From positions 62,001 through 126,000 of the forward strand of contig JAHCKG010000006.1 in assembly GCA_026125895.1 (NCBI GenBank): a DNA stretch of 64,000 nucleotides. Direction: 5' to 3'. This document shows positions 28,128 to 36,529 of the stretch, piece by piece. A program made the position numbers and the translations under genes. The notes under the pieces were generated by a model, which ran no database searches, was not told where the DNA came from, and worked only from the letters and a program-made list of their open reading frames with translations. Positions within the stretch are counted from its first letter, which is position 1. Each line of letters begins with the position of its first letter. The stretch is from Pseudolabrys sp. GTDB taxonomy: Bacteria > Pseudomonadota > Alphaproteobacteria > Rhizobiales > Xanthobacteraceae.

Positions 28128-29255
28128 GTGATCGAGGATCCAGAGTTATCGAATGTTGACGGACCTGAAGCCGAAGCTTCGAATCCCCAATCCGACGCTG
28201 AGGGAGCGCCCAAGGAAGCGGCTTCGGACAGCGCGTCAGGCGAAGAAATGTTGAGCAACTCAACAATTCCACGAGATCAGAAGGCAGAGAATGAGTCTGC
28301 GGCTGAGGAGCTCAACCCCATTGCCGAAGCGGAGAGAAGTCTTGCTGAGGGTCGAAAGCAATTCGGCCTTAAGAAGAAGGCCAGCGCCGCCGCTGCGGCT
28401 CATGCCTATATATTTTGGCGTGAGTGCGCCTCTCCGCAAGCCGATCCAAACGCTCGCGATTGGTTCGACCGCGAGGTCGATAAGTCACGAAGGCATGTCA
28501 AAACGCAAAATGACAAGATAAAGGTGGATTGGAAGCTCGCCCTGGCTCTGGAAGATGGGACTTTGCCAGAGGATCATTCACTTCATAAAGAGCCTGAGGG
28601 TTCTTCGCGGCGCACCGAGCTGGCGAAATTGGCTCACCTGACGGAAGCCGAATTTAAAGAACGCCGCTTGGTTCCGATAAAGAAAAAGGACAAGAAAGAC
28701 GAGAACCGCTTTCTCGCGGCTGTAAAGCTTGTCTTCGAGATGGACACGCGAGCGGACGCCTCGAACGCATCGCGCTATGCGAAGGTTCTGCGCTGGGTTC
28801 ACGCCCGCTTCAAAGGTCACGAATCGCCTGCTGCCGAGCAAATCATCGCCGCGATTACGGAGTGCGGTTTCGAGCAAGTTATAAAAGACCAGCGCGCTGC
28901 TGAGCCCAAGAACTCGAAGACTAAAAATAAGAGCGGTCCATCTCAAGGTGATATGGCGACCGACACTAACCAGAACGAGGAGTCTGAGGACAACGCTGGC
29001 GATTACGAAGGAGAGTGGCACACGATCCGCACTTGGTATCCGAAGGGTCTGACCCCTAAGACCGGCCTTGTGGTCAGCCTGCATGGGCGCTTCGTCGGGA
29101 CTGAACAGTTCGAAGCGAAAGTATACGAGACGATCACCGACGAACAACTTCAGGCGATTGTCTGCCGTCTCGGTGATGACGCTTCGCTGCCCGTTTCCGA
29201 GTCGGGACCTACCGCTCCCGAGGGCGCCGATGCACTCGAAGACGAAGAAACCTAA
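28128..29255 (+). CDS. Hypothetical island protein, acidic N-terminus
   Basis: A 375-aa protein not recognised. Residues 1-65 are acidic and disordered-looking (Glu/Ser/Ala-rich). Residues 65-240 are helical and charged, with an Ala-rich helix (KKKASAAAAAHAYIFWREC) and KKKDKKDENRFLAAVKLVFEM. After a Lys/Asn/Ser linker, a compact domain (about 285-350) contains GEWHTIRTWYPKGL and TGLVVSLHGRFVGTEQF. The GTG start is supported by AAAGG 7 nt upstream; an ATG five bases earlier runs into a stop at once. It precedes the TGT-like gene and may form a transcription unit with it. Confidence 0.6.
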   Translation: MIEDPELSNVDGPEAEASNPQSDAEGAPKEAASDSASGEEMLSNSTIPRDQKAENESAAEELNPIAEAERSLAEGRKQFGLKKKASAAAAAHAYIFWRECASPQADPNARDWFDREVDKSRRHVKTQNDKIKVDWKLALALEDGTLPEDHSLHKEPEGSSRRTELAKLAHLTEAEFKERRLVPIKKKDKKDENRFLAAVKLVFEMDTRADASNASRYAKVLRWVHARFKGHESPAAEQIIAAITECGFEQVIKDQRAAEPKNSKTKNKSGPSQGDMATDTNQNEESEDNAGDYEGEWHTIRTWYPKGLTPKTGLVVSLHGRFVGTEQFEAKVYETITDEQLQAIVCRLGDDASLPVSESGPTAPEGADALEDEET

Positions 29256-29277
29256 CTCAAACCCCAGCGCGTCAATG

Positions 29278-29306
29278 GGAGGCGGCTGCCGATAGTGGCC
29301 GCCTCC
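29278..29306 (+). other. Intercistronic hairpin
   Basis: GGAGGCGGC (29278-29286) pairs exactly with GCCGCCTCC (29298-29306), with an 11-base loop. No T-run follows. It lies between the 28128 gene and the TGT-like gene and could be an mRNA-stability or attenuation element. Confidence 0.5.
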
Positions 29307-29350
29307 ATGACGTCGCGCGAGCAAAGACATCGAACGGAACCTTCACCCAC

Positions 29351-30682
29351 ATGGAAAATCAAACTAAACCGGCCACTCCATTCTACCCGGCACCGCCCAC
29401 GGTGCCGAACGACATAACGCCGAGCGACCAAGCAATCTATGTTCCCGCGATTACGCCAGGCTTTGCAAAAAGCATCTACGCGTGGATCCAGGGCGCAGAT
29501 CACCGCGCGTTGCCCAGCGGTACCAAGCCGGGTGAGTTGAACATCCTTGACCCGGCGAACGGAGAGTTCTTCCGCATCAGCCACGGTCTTACGTCGGCGG
29601 GCCTCGCGCTGAACCAAAACTCTCCGTGCATCATCACCGAGCGCGACAAGGCGTGCACAAAAATCTTCGCGGACAGCGGGGGCTACCAAGTCGCCTCCAA
29701 CAAACTAGTCGTGCAATCCGATGCCGACCGCGAGCGAATAATGCGCTGGCAGGAAAAGTTCGACATCTGCATGACGCTTGACGTCCCCACGGGTCCGCTG
29801 CGTAAGCCGGGATACAACTATCGCACCTTTGCAGACTGTCTTACGGCGACCCTGACCCACTTGGACTTCTACGACAACAACAAGAATAACGAATCCGTGT
29901 GGTGGCTTAATGTCCTTCAGGGCAATGACCAGAAGCAGTGCGACATCTGGTATCAAAAGGTCCGCAAGAAATTTCGTGGTGACGGCTGGGCATTTGCTGG
30001 GCCGCTGCGGCACAATTTTTATCAACTGCTCAGGCGCTTGATCTTGATGCACCAAGACGGCGAACTTCAAGAAAAGCGATGGATCCACATTCTCGGAACA
30101 AGCGAACTCGACACGGCGGTTCTATTGACTGTTCTGCAACGCGCAATTGTCACGCACATGAAGCTGCCGATCCGCATCAGCTATGACACGTCAAGCCCGT
30201 TTCGAAACCTCGGGTGGAATCAGGCTTACACCCTGCCGACGTTTGACGCCGAGACCATGACGATGCCGACGAGAGATGCTCCCGATGACCCCTCTTATAT
30301 CGGATCGCCGGTGCGCTGGCCTTGGCCCAGTGCGATCGGCAATCGCATGATCATGGGCGATTTTTGTGTGCCGAAATCCGAGCGATCGCGTCGCTATCGA
30401 GACGTGGTGAGCAACCACCTTTTGGCACATCACAATCTGCATGCCTTATGTTGGGGCATTGCCCAGGCCAATCGGGTCTTCGACGCGGAAAACGTCACGC
30501 ATAAGCATACGATCGCGGAACCTGTCGGATTTGCCGCCGAAGTGATCGAAGAGGTCATCTCGACGCGGAGCCTCACACTTCTCGACAAACATCAATTCGT
30601 CTTTGACGGCCTAAGGCACGGCCAGTTCGATTACGATAGTGAAGCGCAACGTATCGATACCGATCCGGGAAATGTTGAATAG
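29351..30682 (+). CDS. tRNA-guanine transglycosylase-like protein (DpdA-like)
   Basis: A 443-aa protein that I place in the TGT superfamily. The signature IFADSGGYQVAS (catalytic-pocket Asp108) corresponds to the TGT DSGGFQ motif, FDICMTLDVP (137-146) to the second conserved strand, VLQGND (188-193) to the QGG loop, GWAFAGPLR to the G-G-L substrate loop, IHILGT to the H-x-LG strand, and ISYDTSSP (276-283, candidate nucleophile Asp279) to the FDSxxP segment. The typical C-x-C-x2-C zinc cluster of bacterial TGT is not evident; Cys368-type and His residues in FCVPKSERSRR and SNHLLAHHNLHALC may substitute. Known TGTs exchange guanine for 7-deazaguanines in tRNA, whereas DpdA homologues do so in DNA of phages and islands. 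The mobile context favours a DNA-modifying role (inference). Confidence 0.7.
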   Translation: MENQTKPATPFYPAPPTVPNDITPSDQAIYVPAITPGFAKSIYAWIQGADHRALPSGTKPGELNILDPANGEFFRISHGLTSAGLALNQNSPCIITERDKACTKIFADSGGYQVASNKLVVQSDADRERIMRWQEKFDICMTLDVPTGPLRKPGYNYRTFADCLTATLTHLDFYDNNKNNESVWWLNVLQGNDQKQCDIWYQKVRKKFRGDGWAFAGPLRHNFYQLLRRLILMHQDGELQEKRWIHILGTSELDTAVLLTVLQRAIVTHMKLPIRISYDTSSPFRNLGWNQAYTLPTFDAETMTMPTRDAPDDPSYIGSPVRWPWPSAIGNRMIMGDFCVPKSERSRRYRDVVSNHLLAHHNLHALCWGIAQANRVFDAENVTHKHTIAEPVGFAAEVIEEVISTRSLTLLDKHQFVFDGLRHGQFDYDSEAQRIDTDPGNVE

Positions 30683-30739
30683 CGGAACGTCACTTGCCGC
30701 TCCACCACTGGCCAAATATCGGCTGAAACCACAACAAAG

Positions 30740-30765
30740 CCAGCCGCGCGATTCTGCGCGGCTGG
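30740..30765 (+). other. Strong intercistronic hairpin
   Basis: CCAGCCGCGC (30740-30749), loop GATTCT, GCGCGGCTGG (30756-30765): ten perfect base pairs. It lies 58 bases after the TGT-like stop. There is no U-tract, so it may be a factor-dependent end or a stability element before the zinc-ribbon genes. Confidence 0.55.
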
Positions 30766-30796
30766 GTGGCTAAACACAATTCAACGGAGTAACGTA

Positions 30797-31144
30797 ATGT
30801 CTTCCAAGAAGAAGATCGAGAACCTTGTCTGCAGAATGCACGGTTTATCGGGGCTTGCCATTGAGGTTATGCCGGCGGATTCCATGCATAAATTCAAGAC
30901 GACATGTCGCCCATGCGGTGAGCGCTTCGTCGGGTGGTGCAACGAGCGTCAGGTCGCCAAGCTCTGCTCGGAATATCAGAACTATCTTGATGGCCTGACG
31001 ACCCACGGTCCGTCATCTAGTGCTCGCACCAACGCCGTCGCCGCCCCACCGCTCGTACCGGGCACTGATGTTGACGATCTTCCTTCCAGGTTAAGGCTTC
31101 TTTTCGATCTCGCCCCGTCCAAGCCTAAAGGTGCGACGGAGTGA
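30797..31144 (+). CDS. Small putative zinc-binding protein
   Basis: A 115-aa protein with cysteines and a histidine spaced as a treble-clef or zinc-ribbon site: VCRMH near residue 12 and TTCRPCGERFVGWC at 35-48. The C-terminal half is Pro/Ser/Ala-rich. Start ATG has GGAG 7 nt upstream. The next gene starts just after its stop, and both are small Cys-pair proteins, so they probably form a unit with the TGT-like gene. Function unknown. Confidence 0.65.
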   Translation: MSSKKKIENLVCRMHGLSGLAIEVMPADSMHKFKTTCRPCGERFVGWCNERQVAKLCSEYQNYLDGLTTHGPSSSARTNAVAAPPLVPGTDVDDLPSRLRLLFDLAPSKPKGATE

Positions 31145-31154
31145 TGGAGGACGG

Positions 31155-31394
31155 ATGCCGCGTACATTGGTTTGTCCAAACCACGGAACGGAAGATCTGT
31201 GGATCGTCGAATTCAAACCGGGCGGCGACCCCTACGCCAAAGTCGAATGCAGAGTGCGGAAATGTAACCATCGCACGATGATCACGGCTAAGCAGGCGGA
31301 GGGACTCTTGAAGCGTCACAAAAGCATAAAGTGCGCAGATTACGACCATGCGCACGACGAGCTCCTCAACAGGCTCGTCGAATTCCGTGACTAG
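31155..31394 (+). CDS. Small zinc-ribbon-like protein
   Basis: A 79-aa protein. The first half reads MPRTLVCPNHGTEDL, then VECRVRKCNHRTMIT, giving C-x2-H and C-x4-C-x-H ligand pairs of a zinc ribbon, followed by a charged helix. ATG 31155 is preceded by GGAGG; the frame's first ATG at 31131 overlaps the upstream gene. Function unknown. Confidence 0.65.
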   Translation: MPRTLVCPNHGTEDLWIVEFKPGGDPYAKVECRVRKCNHRTMITAKQAEGLLKRHKSIKCADYDHAHDELLNRLVEFRD

Positions 31395-31422
31395 CTGTCT
31401 CCGGTTCGTTCATTAGTGGCAT

Positions 31423-31452
31423 CGCCCGGCAAAGTCTCTTGCCGGGCGGTTT
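31423..31452 (+). terminator. Rho-independent-type terminator
   Basis: CGCCCGGCAA-AGTCTC-TTGCCGGGCG is a ten-pair G+C-rich stem followed by GTTTC. It lies 28 bases after the zinc-ribbon gene and probably ends the 28128-31394 unit. Confidence 0.7.
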
Positions 31453-31820
31453 CGTAGATATTTGGTGCGAAGCGCTGAGGGGCCTCAGATCTTCAATAAT
31501 TACGGACGAATTTCGGGTTTCAAGGTGCCAGGATGGAGCTACTAGTTACTAACATAAAGCCAACCGTCACCACAGCCGTAGCAGCAACAATCAGCATTCA
31601 CCCTATTCGATAAGCTACTCACAGTTAAGCAACGAATACATTCGTCGATACCCATATACGTCCGCTGCCACGAATACATCACTGAACGACAACATGATTA
31701 TTCATCGAGAATATTCAAGACAACGAGCACTCAGTCATCGAAGTCAATCGCACGGACAAAGTCGCGTGTACGCGAGAGCATTCATGGGTAATGAGGCGAG
31801 GCTAGGGTGTTGCTTCGGCG
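31453..31820. other. A+T-rich spacer with short direct repeats
   Basis: There is no gene in these 370 bases. Composition is clearly lower in G+C than the surroundings. ACGAATACAT occurs twice (31632-31641, 31670-31679), and ATTCGTCGATA, ATTCGATAAG and ATTCATCGAGA are related short words nearby. The neighbouring gene is Rep-like, so a replication origin is conceivable, but no nick-site consensus can be shown. Confidence 0.35.
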
Positions 31821-32774
31821 TCATAGCCGACATTCGAACTTTAGCCCTTTGAAATTCTGCATTTCGTCGATCACATTCAAATAGTCGACGAGTTCTTTGC
31901 CTTTGAAGGGCGTGTGATACTTCGCTCGCTTCTGCATCCAGTTGTCATCGAAGATATTATCGGCGAACTGAAGCCGGGCTTTGTACATGTAATGACCGAG
32001 CGCTGCGAGGTTCTCTTCTTTGGTCTTGCTCGCGTACAGAGATCTAAAATCGAGCTGATACGGGAGCAGGCCTCCCAGTGCTTTTCCAATGATCGCTCTT
32101 AAGGCTTCTTGACGGGCTTCGTCTAGCCGCCCAACGACAGCGTGCAGGTGGAGCAAGTATTGCGATGGCTTCTGTTTTGGATCGAAACCCAGCGATTTGA
32201 CCAATTCCTGCGTTCGCCTGGACGCATCTGCTTGCGTTCCGAGGTTCTTCAGATCGCACTCGAATGCACCGACGATGCATAGCGGGTCATTTTCCGCAGC
32301 TAGGGACGCCTTGTTGTTGTGTAGGGCGTTACGTAAGCGCTGTCTGACTTCGGCTAGGCGCTGAGGCAGGATGGCTGCATCTTGCTCGACGCCTATCAGT
32401 AAGGTCATAAACTTGATTTCACTCTCATCGACGTCTTGAAATTCACAGACTAGGTCTGATGCTGCTCTGTCCTGGCGTTGTCCACGACACGATGGGCAGA
32501 AGATCTGGCAACACCGAGACGATTGCGCGCAGTTGACGAGCCTGTCGAGGCAGCGAAGAGCGTCGTTATTGCCACCTTCGTACGTCTCGAATAATTGGGT
32601 TACGGCGATATCGAAGAAATTGCGCTCGATGCGATGCCGCTTCAGCGCTATCGAGTGGTGTTTGCGCCATTCGGCGATCTTGCCGGCGTAGTGCGCGTCA
32701 GCACGCTGCAGGGTGTCTTGGGAGACGAATGTCCTGTTGTTTGGTTTGCGTTGCTCGAAGTCGATATCGTCCAT
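31821..32774 (-). CDS. Rolling-circle Rep-like (HUH) protein
   Basis: A 317-aa protein with features in the order of rolling-circle Rep proteins. A Cys cluster, CCQIFCPSCRGQRQDR (about 88-103), resembles the C-x-x-C...R zinc finger of Rep_1. KFMTLLIGVEQD matches the motif 1 strand, IVGAFECDL the G-x-x-E segment, YLLHLHAVV (about 206-214) the HUH motif, and LGHYMYKARLQF (Tyr262/264, Lys265) the Y-x-x-K catalytic motif. Such enzymes nick an origin and covalently bind DNA. ATG 32774 was chosen over TTG 32783. Its presence suggests the element replicates after excision (inference). The family call rests on motif order only. Confidence 0.55.
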   Translation of the reverse strand: MDDIDFEQRKPNNRTFVSQDTLQRADAHYAGKIAEWRKHHSIALKRHRIERNFFDIAVTQLFETYEGGNNDALRCLDRLVNCAQSSRCCQIFCPSCRGQRQDRAASDLVCEFQDVDESEIKFMTLLIGVEQDAAILPQRLAEVRQRLRNALHNNKASLAAENDPLCIVGAFECDLKNLGTQADASRRTQELVKSLGFDPKQKPSQYLLHLHAVVGRLDEARQEALRAIIGKALGGLLPYQLDFRSLYASKTKEENLAALGHYMYKARLQFADNIFDDNWMQKRAKYHTPFKGKELVDYLNVIDEMQNFKGLKFECRL

Positions 32775-32935
32775 GAAATACAATCTGTATCTGGCCTATT
32801 TTAGCGGCCTGTGCTCAGGTCTTTCTATTTATTTATCGCGCGAGAATGCGCGCTTGTGCGAAGCTGATCGTGATTTATCTGATGTCGCTAGAGCGACTCG
32901 AAGGCCTGCATTCATCGCAAATTACAGGGTGCGCA

Positions 32936-33403
32936 ATGAGCGGAATTGGAACCTGGATCTTCCAGCGTGGAGCGCACGATCCGGAAGTGCAGACTATTCA
33001 TTCAGCGCTGGAGGGTCTCATAAAGGCTTACTTCAGCCGTCATCCAGATGCCTACCAGCTTGCTATCGGCCCAAACGGCACCCCGCGTCCGAAGGTGTTC
33101 GACCTAACTCCCGCTTATGGAAGCGTCTTGGCGCACGATTCAGTAATTATGGGGTTCAGTCTCGACGGCGAGATTGCAACGGCATTGCAGAAGGAAGAAA
33201 CGCTTGTAACGGCGTTCTTTAAGATCCCGTCTCATATGACGGTAGCAGCTCTATTCACAGAAGATCTAGCTGCGCACCTCGATGAGGTATCGTTGGACAA
33301 CGCCGTGTATGACTTTCTGTATGGCCTGGACGAGCAGGCGCTTTCTGACCTTGCCGTTGAGGTGAGTAGTATATGTGTGGTGTCGGTGCTCGCGCGAACG
33401 TGA
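32936..33403 (+). CDS. Hypothetical protein
   Basis: A 155-aa protein without a domain I recognise. It starts MSGIGTWIFQRG and contains alternating predicted helices and strands (IHSALEGLIKAYF, VFDLTPAYGSVLAHD, VYDFLYGLDEQAL). The frame is open to 32846, but the sequence upstream of ATG 32936 has unfavourable codons and lies in the Rep promoter region. It is divergent from the Rep-like gene. Confidence 0.5.
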   Translation: MSGIGTWIFQRGAHDPEVQTIHSALEGLIKAYFSRHPDAYQLAIGPNGTPRPKVFDLTPAYGSVLAHDSVIMGFSLDGEIATALQKEETLVTAFFKIPSHMTVAALFTEDLAAHLDEVSLDNAVYDFLYGLDEQALSDLAVEVSSICVVSVLART

Positions 33404-33453
33404 GGGGAATTTCCGGTTGCTCATTATGGGAGCCCGGCACTAAATAGAACACA

Positions 33454-33774
33454 ATGACAAAAGATTTAGTCCACCAAGCCTACGAAGAATTGCTGATCAT
33501 CGGCTGTATCAAAAGCCGGAGTGCCTTTTCAACGGACTGGCTGGGAATGGACGAAAGCTATTACCGTTCGGTGATGGCACGTGGCGAAAAGGTCAGTATC
33601 CGGGCGCAAGTGCATTTGGCGGCGAGACTGCGTGATAGCGGGATGGCGTTCGGGCGAGCAGAGCACGGGTTCATCGTGGCCAAGGCGCATATTCTGGTCG
33701 ATCTGCACTGCCGGCTGCTTGAAGACCTATTCGACCGGGTAACAAGCGAAGCTCAGGGAATTGTCGCCGAATAG
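33454..33774 (+). CDS. Small hypothetical protein
   Basis: A 106-aa, mostly helical protein: AYEELLIIGCIKSRSAFSTDWLG, then a basic helix and a C-terminal amphipathic helix. The segment S-x-x-x-FS-x-x-WLG-x-x-x-x-YY is reminiscent of small conserved Rhizobiales proteins of unknown function. It is probably cotranscribed with the preceding gene. Confidence 0.5.
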   Translation: MTKDLVHQAYEELLIIGCIKSRSAFSTDWLGMDESYYRSVMARGEKVSIRAQVHLAARLRDSGMAFGRAEHGFIVAKAHILVDLHCRLLEDLFDRVTSEAQGIVAE

Positions 33775-34108
33775 TCCTGCTGCGCCCCAGCTTTCTAGCC
33801 CCAGGTCCCCGCGTTTCCTGGCTGCTATTCCCTAATACGAGCGCCCTACAGCACGGTTACGCATCAGCCCCGCTAGTCGAGTAGCGGGCAGGGCAAAATC
33901 CGACGCGTACGGGCTTTATTTTCGAGCACTTTGCCTCCGATACGAGCTGTAGCGCCTTCATTCTGCGCTCGGCACTGTGTCTAGCGCCCTATGATGCCCA
34001 ACGGGTGATTGGTCAGTCGGGCAGGGCAAACAGGCGTCTTTCCGGTAGGAATAAAAGGGCGATGACTGCACATAGTGCTTCCCGAAACACATTCAGGAGC
34101 ATGCAGAC
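33775..34108. other. Intergenic region with hairpin
   Basis: I see no gene. CCCGCTA-GTCGAG-TAGCGGG (33869-33888) is a perfect 7-pair stem. The phrase GGGCAGGGCAAA occurs twice (33886-33897 and near 34019-34030). AGGAGC upstream of 34109 is the ribosome-binding site of the next gene. Confidence 0.4.
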
Positions 34109-34537
34109 ATGGCCGTTCTCAAATCCCTCAGCTTTGCCCCGCTTCCCAAGCTGTCCTCGACCGACCCCGTGGTGCACAGGCGCAATAAGCTCATCACGCG
34201 TCTCAACCAACAGATCGCACTCGCGCAGGACCCGAACTTCGCGCTCACCCGTCAGAAATGGATTGAAAGCGAGAACGGCAAGGAGCTGCGTGAGACGAAA
34301 AAGCGCGTTCGTCCCTGGTGGCGCGTGGCAGACGCGTCCGGCAACATCGTGTTGTCGATCCGCTACGGTGCCAAGCCCATTTCCTTCGAAAAAGGGAAGG
34401 AGGCGATCGTCGTGGGCAAGCGAGAGCAGCTCATTCCGACGATCGAGACGGTCATTGCAGCCGTCGAAGCAGGCGAGCTGGATGCTGCGATCGGCGCGAT
34501 GGCGAAGACGGCGGTGCAGATCACGAAGAAGAAGTAG
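34109..34537 (+). CDS. Conserved small basic protein (DUF6641-like)
   Basis: A 142-aa, Lys-rich soluble protein: NKLITRLNQQIALAQDPNF, then RVRPWWRVADASGNIVLSIRYG and a C-terminal helix TVIAAVEAGELDAAIG ending in KKK. It resembles the small DUF6641-type proteins often found in Bradyrhizobium mobile regions; no function is known. AGGAGC lies 8 nt before the ATG. A decayed copy of its last 45 residues lies at 36530-36703, and a strong terminator follows at 34565. Confidence 0.65.
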   Translation: MAVLKSLSFAPLPKLSSTDPVVHRRNKLITRLNQQIALAQDPNFALTRQKWIESENGKELRETKKRVRPWWRVADASGNIVLSIRYGAKPISFEKGKEAIVVGKREQLIPTIETVIAAVEAGELDAAIGAMAKTAVQITKKK

Positions 34538-34564
34538 CTCAAAACTAACGATTCACTGAAGCTT

Positions 34565-34594
34565 GAGGCAGCACAGTTCGTGCTGCCTCTTTCT
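34565..34594 (+). terminator. Rho-independent terminator
   Basis: GAGGCAGCAC-AGTTC-GTGCTGCCTC followed by TTTCT: ten perfect pairs, a five-base loop and a T-rich tail. It sits between convergent genes, so it can end both transcripts. Confidence 0.85.
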
Positions 34595-34624
34595 ACCATT
34601 AGCGTCAGCCGAGCGGGTATTCAT

Positions 34625-35197
34625 TCAGCGGACAGTGCTGCAGCGGCCGCTGTAACGCCTCTCGAAAAATGTTGGTGAGGCTAGGTTGGGCTCGCGTTCT
34701 CCGTCGTAGATCTCGCGGTAAAGCGCCGTGCAAGGTCCGTCGGACAACGGAAAGTTCACGATCCAGAACTGGTCGTGACTACCTTCGCCGGGCTCGAACC
34801 GATATTTAACCGCAAGCTCTAGCGCCTTTGGCGTCTTCGTGATTGCGCACTCAAAAGTCACGCCATCGCGCACATACCCTTTGCGGCCACCGACGGCGCA
34901 GCGGTGAACGACCAAATTATCTTCCGAGTCCAGAGGCGTGAAGCGATAAACTGCGCCATCGAAATTCAACGTGCCGAGTTGAACGTCTTCTTTGGTCGAC
35001 TGTGCCGTCGCCGGATCGCATTTCCCGGTCGCGCGTGAACACTCGACCGTTACGCTTTGCTTCGACTCGAACATCATCTCAGCCCACTTCGCCTCTGCGC
35101 GTGCGGCTTTTGGAGATGCGATGAGCAGCATGAGGAGCACGATAACGGGTTTAACAAGCTGCGTGATTGCGCAACCGCGGCAGGGTGGCGTTTGCAT
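34625..35197 (-). CDS. Secreted hypothetical protein
   Basis: A 190-aa protein with an N-terminal hydrophobic segment (LVKPVIVLLMLLIASPKAARA, signal peptide ending in an AxA-type site). The mature part is beta-rich with six cysteines (VECSRATGKC, HRCAVGG, FECAITK, GPCTALY, GRCSTV), probably disulfide-bonded in the periplasm. It lies 13 bases downstream of another secreted Cys-rich gene, so an operon is likely. Family not recognised. Confidence 0.6.
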   Translation of the reverse strand: MQTPPCRGCAITQLVKPVIVLLMLLIASPKAARAEAKWAEMMFESKQSVTVECSRATGKCDPATAQSTKEDVQLGTLNFDGAVYRFTPLDSEDNLVVHRCAVGGRKGYVRDGVTFECAITKTPKALELAVKYRFEPGEGSHDQFWIVNFPLSDGPCTALYREIYDGEREPNLASPTFFERRYSGRCSTVR

Positions 35198-35210
35198 TTC
35201 GTCCTTTAGA

Positions 35211-36272
35211 TTAATGGGTGCATCGCATTCTGCCGGTTAGCCGGTAGTGATGCCCGATGCCGGTTGTTTCCTGATAACTCTTCTTGTTCTCGGGTATATA
35301 GCTGAAGGTACATTTCCCAGTTTCGATCTCGCACTTCTCGATGTCTACGGAAACAGGATTACCGTTATCGCAAAGAAGGTGGACACTGCCCAGAGCCTGC
35401 CGTTCCGTGTGCCAGCAACGCACAGCATCAGCCCAGTCGCGTGGGCACCGCTTCGACGTGTTCGAACTCTGAAATCGAGTCGAGGAAGAAACAGACGAGT
35501 TTGCCGAGGAGCCGCTCGGGGCTCCTGCACCCTGGTCAGGCTCGGTCCTGCGGCGTGTCGACGCGCTCTCGCCAAATGCACGCTCAAACTCGGACGAGGT
35601 GTTCTTGTTTACGAGTTCGCTCATACCGGCAATGCACTCTGCGGTGTCCCAGTAGCCCTCTTTGAAGTACAGAAGCTTGTGTTCGATGTCCCGGGTTGCG
35701 CATGTTGCCCGGACCCATTCCGGCGTTCCGGGGGTCATCTTGCTCGGATCGCCAAATTGCGGATCGTAACAGACTTGATCGGCACACAAACCGCTACGGA
35801 GATGCTCGGGGAGAGGCTGCAGCAGCTTTTTCGGCTCTGCGCGTGAAACCACTGCCGGTGGCGCGTCGCTCGGAGGTTGATGCCTAGGCAAGGGCGGTTG
35901 CGCCACCGTCGCACCGCTGTTGGTCGCTGGGTAGCCGCAGGACTGAGCCCAGCCAGACAAGTGCTGGCAGAGCATCTTTGTGCTCCAGTAGGTTCCATCC
36001 GACGCCGACATCGAGGCGATCGCCGGATTGCTCTCGGCGCGGTATACGGCGCCCTGCTCGGTCCAGCTACCGGCGTTAGTCGAACACCGCTGACGCAAGG
36101 CGTCGTACTTGGCCTTTTCGCTCGGGCAAAGGTTCGCCGAACGCATTCGGAAGCCGGGGGCCTGCGCTGAGGCGCTGGACGCTGCCAGACACAGCAGGCC
36201 AAGCACCCCGAGCGCCCCAAGGAGCCAGTGCCCAGGCAACAGGGCAGCAAGAATGGAAAGTCGGGGCGGCAT
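35211..36272 (-). CDS. Secreted Cys-rich hypothetical protein
   Basis: About 353 aa from ATG 36272. Signal peptide HWLLGALGVLGLLCLAASSASAQ. The mature protein has many cysteines in pairs (NLCPSEKAKY, LRQRCSTN, MLCQHLSGWAQSCGY, GLCADQVCYD, RATCATRD, KRCPRDWADAVRCW, EKCEIETGKCTF) and a Ser-rich linker about 270-295. The C-terminal part (HLLCDNGNPVSVDIEKCEIETGKC) recalls the N-terminal region of the neighbouring secreted protein. An earlier in-frame ATG at 36314 is possible. Function unknown. Confidence 0.55.
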   Translation of the reverse strand: MPPRLSILAALLPGHWLLGALGVLGLLCLAASSASAQAPGFRMRSANLCPSEKAKYDALRQRCSTNAGSWTEQGAVYRAESNPAIASMSASDGTYWSTKMLCQHLSGWAQSCGYPATNSGATVAQPPLPRHQPPSDAPPAVVSRAEPKKLLQPLPEHLRSGLCADQVCYDPQFGDPSKMTPGTPEWVRATCATRDIEHKLLYFKEGYWDTAECIAGMSELVNKNTSSEFERAFGESASTRRRTEPDQGAGAPSGSSANSSVSSSTRFQSSNTSKRCPRDWADAVRCWHTERQALGSVHLLCDNGNPVSVDIEKCEIETGKCTFSYIPENKKSYQETTGIGHHYRLTGRMRCTH

Positions 36273-36529
36273 CTCGTGTGTGCCGCGCGGCTGCCGCTCT
36301 CTAAATGACTTCATTTTGGTCCACGCTGTCTGCGCGGTTGTTGAATGTGGCGAGCACGCCAATTTAAATCACATGATGGTGCATACAATCGGTGTCTGCA
36401 AGGGCCTCTCCGGCCGTTAGAAGCACCGTCAGGCAGCCCATTTCCCAACTGAAATATATTCGGGACAGGCACGGAAGACCCTATATCGTTTGCTGTAGTG
36501 AGTCGTGGGTAAGGCGCGCAAAGGGCAAC

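Noticed and set aside
27955..28272. 105-codon minus-strand frame
   Set aside because: No ribosome-binding site or recognisable motif; it overlaps the start and leader of the 28128 gene.
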